DNA of 5,249 nucleotides from Flavobacteriaceae bacterium (lineage in GTDB: Bacteria; Bacteroidota; Bacteroidia; Flavobacteriales; Flavobacteriaceae), in contig JAMOMG010000350.1 in the NCBI GenBank assembly GCA_027068695.1, positions 1 through 5,249 of the forward strand, in the 5' to 3' direction. Below the pieces are notes generated by a model. The model was not told the DNA's origin and ran no database searches. It was given only the letters and a program-made list of their open reading frames with translations. Positions 5,085 through 5,249 of the stretch are shown piece by piece. The position numbers were made by a program, and so were the translations under genes. The number at the start of each line of letters is the position of its first letter. Position 1 is the stretch's first letter.

Positions 5085-5249
5085 ATGAGAATTATTTCAA
5101 AAAGAACACTTAAAGAATTTTATGAACAATCAAACTATTTAGATAGTAAATCAGTTCTTGAGTCTTGGTATGCAGAAGCATCTAAAGTGACTTGGAATAA
5201 TCCAAATGAAATTAAAGCACAATATAAAAGTGCTAGTATTGTTGGTGAC
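5085..5249 (+). CDS. higB: HigB-family type II toxin (RelE-superfamily mRNA interferase), partial, C-terminus missing
   Basis: The frame is open from ATG at 5085 to the window edge, giving 55 residues. The N-terminus MRIISKRTLKEFYEQ, the segment with ESWYAEASKVTW (about 26-37) and the segment NEIKAQYKSASIVG (about 41-54) match the compact HigB toxin family (about 95-110 residues), so roughly half is present. HigB toxins cleave translated mRNA at the ribosome and are neutralised by HigA, an HTH antitoxin usually encoded just downstream, here beyond the window. There is no Shine-Dalgarno sequence before the ATG and the -10 box ends only 7 bases upstream, so translation may be leaderless. A palindromic operator precedes it. 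The gene follows an attC site, as toxin-antitoxin cassettes often do in chromosomal integrons, where they are thought to stabilise the array. Confidence 0.9.
   Translation, partial: MRIISKRTLKEFYEQSNYLDSKSVLESWYAEASKVTWNNPNEIKAQYKSASIVGD

Overview
The window reads as AT-rich bacterial DNA, most likely from a Campylobacterota-type organism (Sulfurimonas/Arcobacter-like). That placement is an impression from base composition, promoter style and the TetR-ABC1 gene pair, not a proof. It divides into an ordinary chromosomal part on the left and an accessory part on the right.

Left part (1-1681, minus strand). A two-gene operon holds a TetR/AcrR-family regulator (863-1600) followed, with an 8-bp start/stop overlap, by an ABC1/UbiB-type atypical kinase (1-870, cut by the window edge). 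A near-consensus sigma70 promoter (TTGACA, 17 bp, TATACT) lies just upstream of the regulator. A TTGTCAAT/ATTGACAA inverted repeat covers its -35 box, which suggests autoregulation.

Middle (1682-2278). No gene is visible. The right half is a 241-bp MITE-like element (1974-2214) with perfect 20-bp terminal inverted repeats and a 9-bp target duplication (GGTGTTTAT). It landed just upstream of the next gene. Deleting it in silico restores a plausible promoter (TTGATT, 17 bp, TATTAT).

Right part (2247-5249, plus strand). An 855-residue protein joins an SF2 helicase (all main motifs visible), a TPR-like helical region and a C-terminal region resembling a PD-(D/E)XK nuclease, in which the usual E-x-K appears as E-D-H. 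Seven bases after its stop codon is a sequence that folds as an integron attC recombination site (4854-4909): R-box ends, two extrahelical bases 6 bp apart and an unpaired spacer. A GTTAGAT core lies 26 bp before the start codon, so the helicase gene appears to be a single large integron gene cassette (about 2248-4903). Next comes a structured 175-bp leader, then the start of a HigB-family toxin gene (5085 onward, cut by the window edge). That gene has a palindromic operator and an extended -10 promoter so close to the ATG that its mRNA may be leaderless.

Interpretation: the right half looks like integron cassettes (candidate defence helicase-nuclease, then a toxin-antitoxin module) sitting next to a normal chromosomal operon. 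No integrase gene is visible on the side where attI would be expected. The proposed defence role is inference from architecture and context only.
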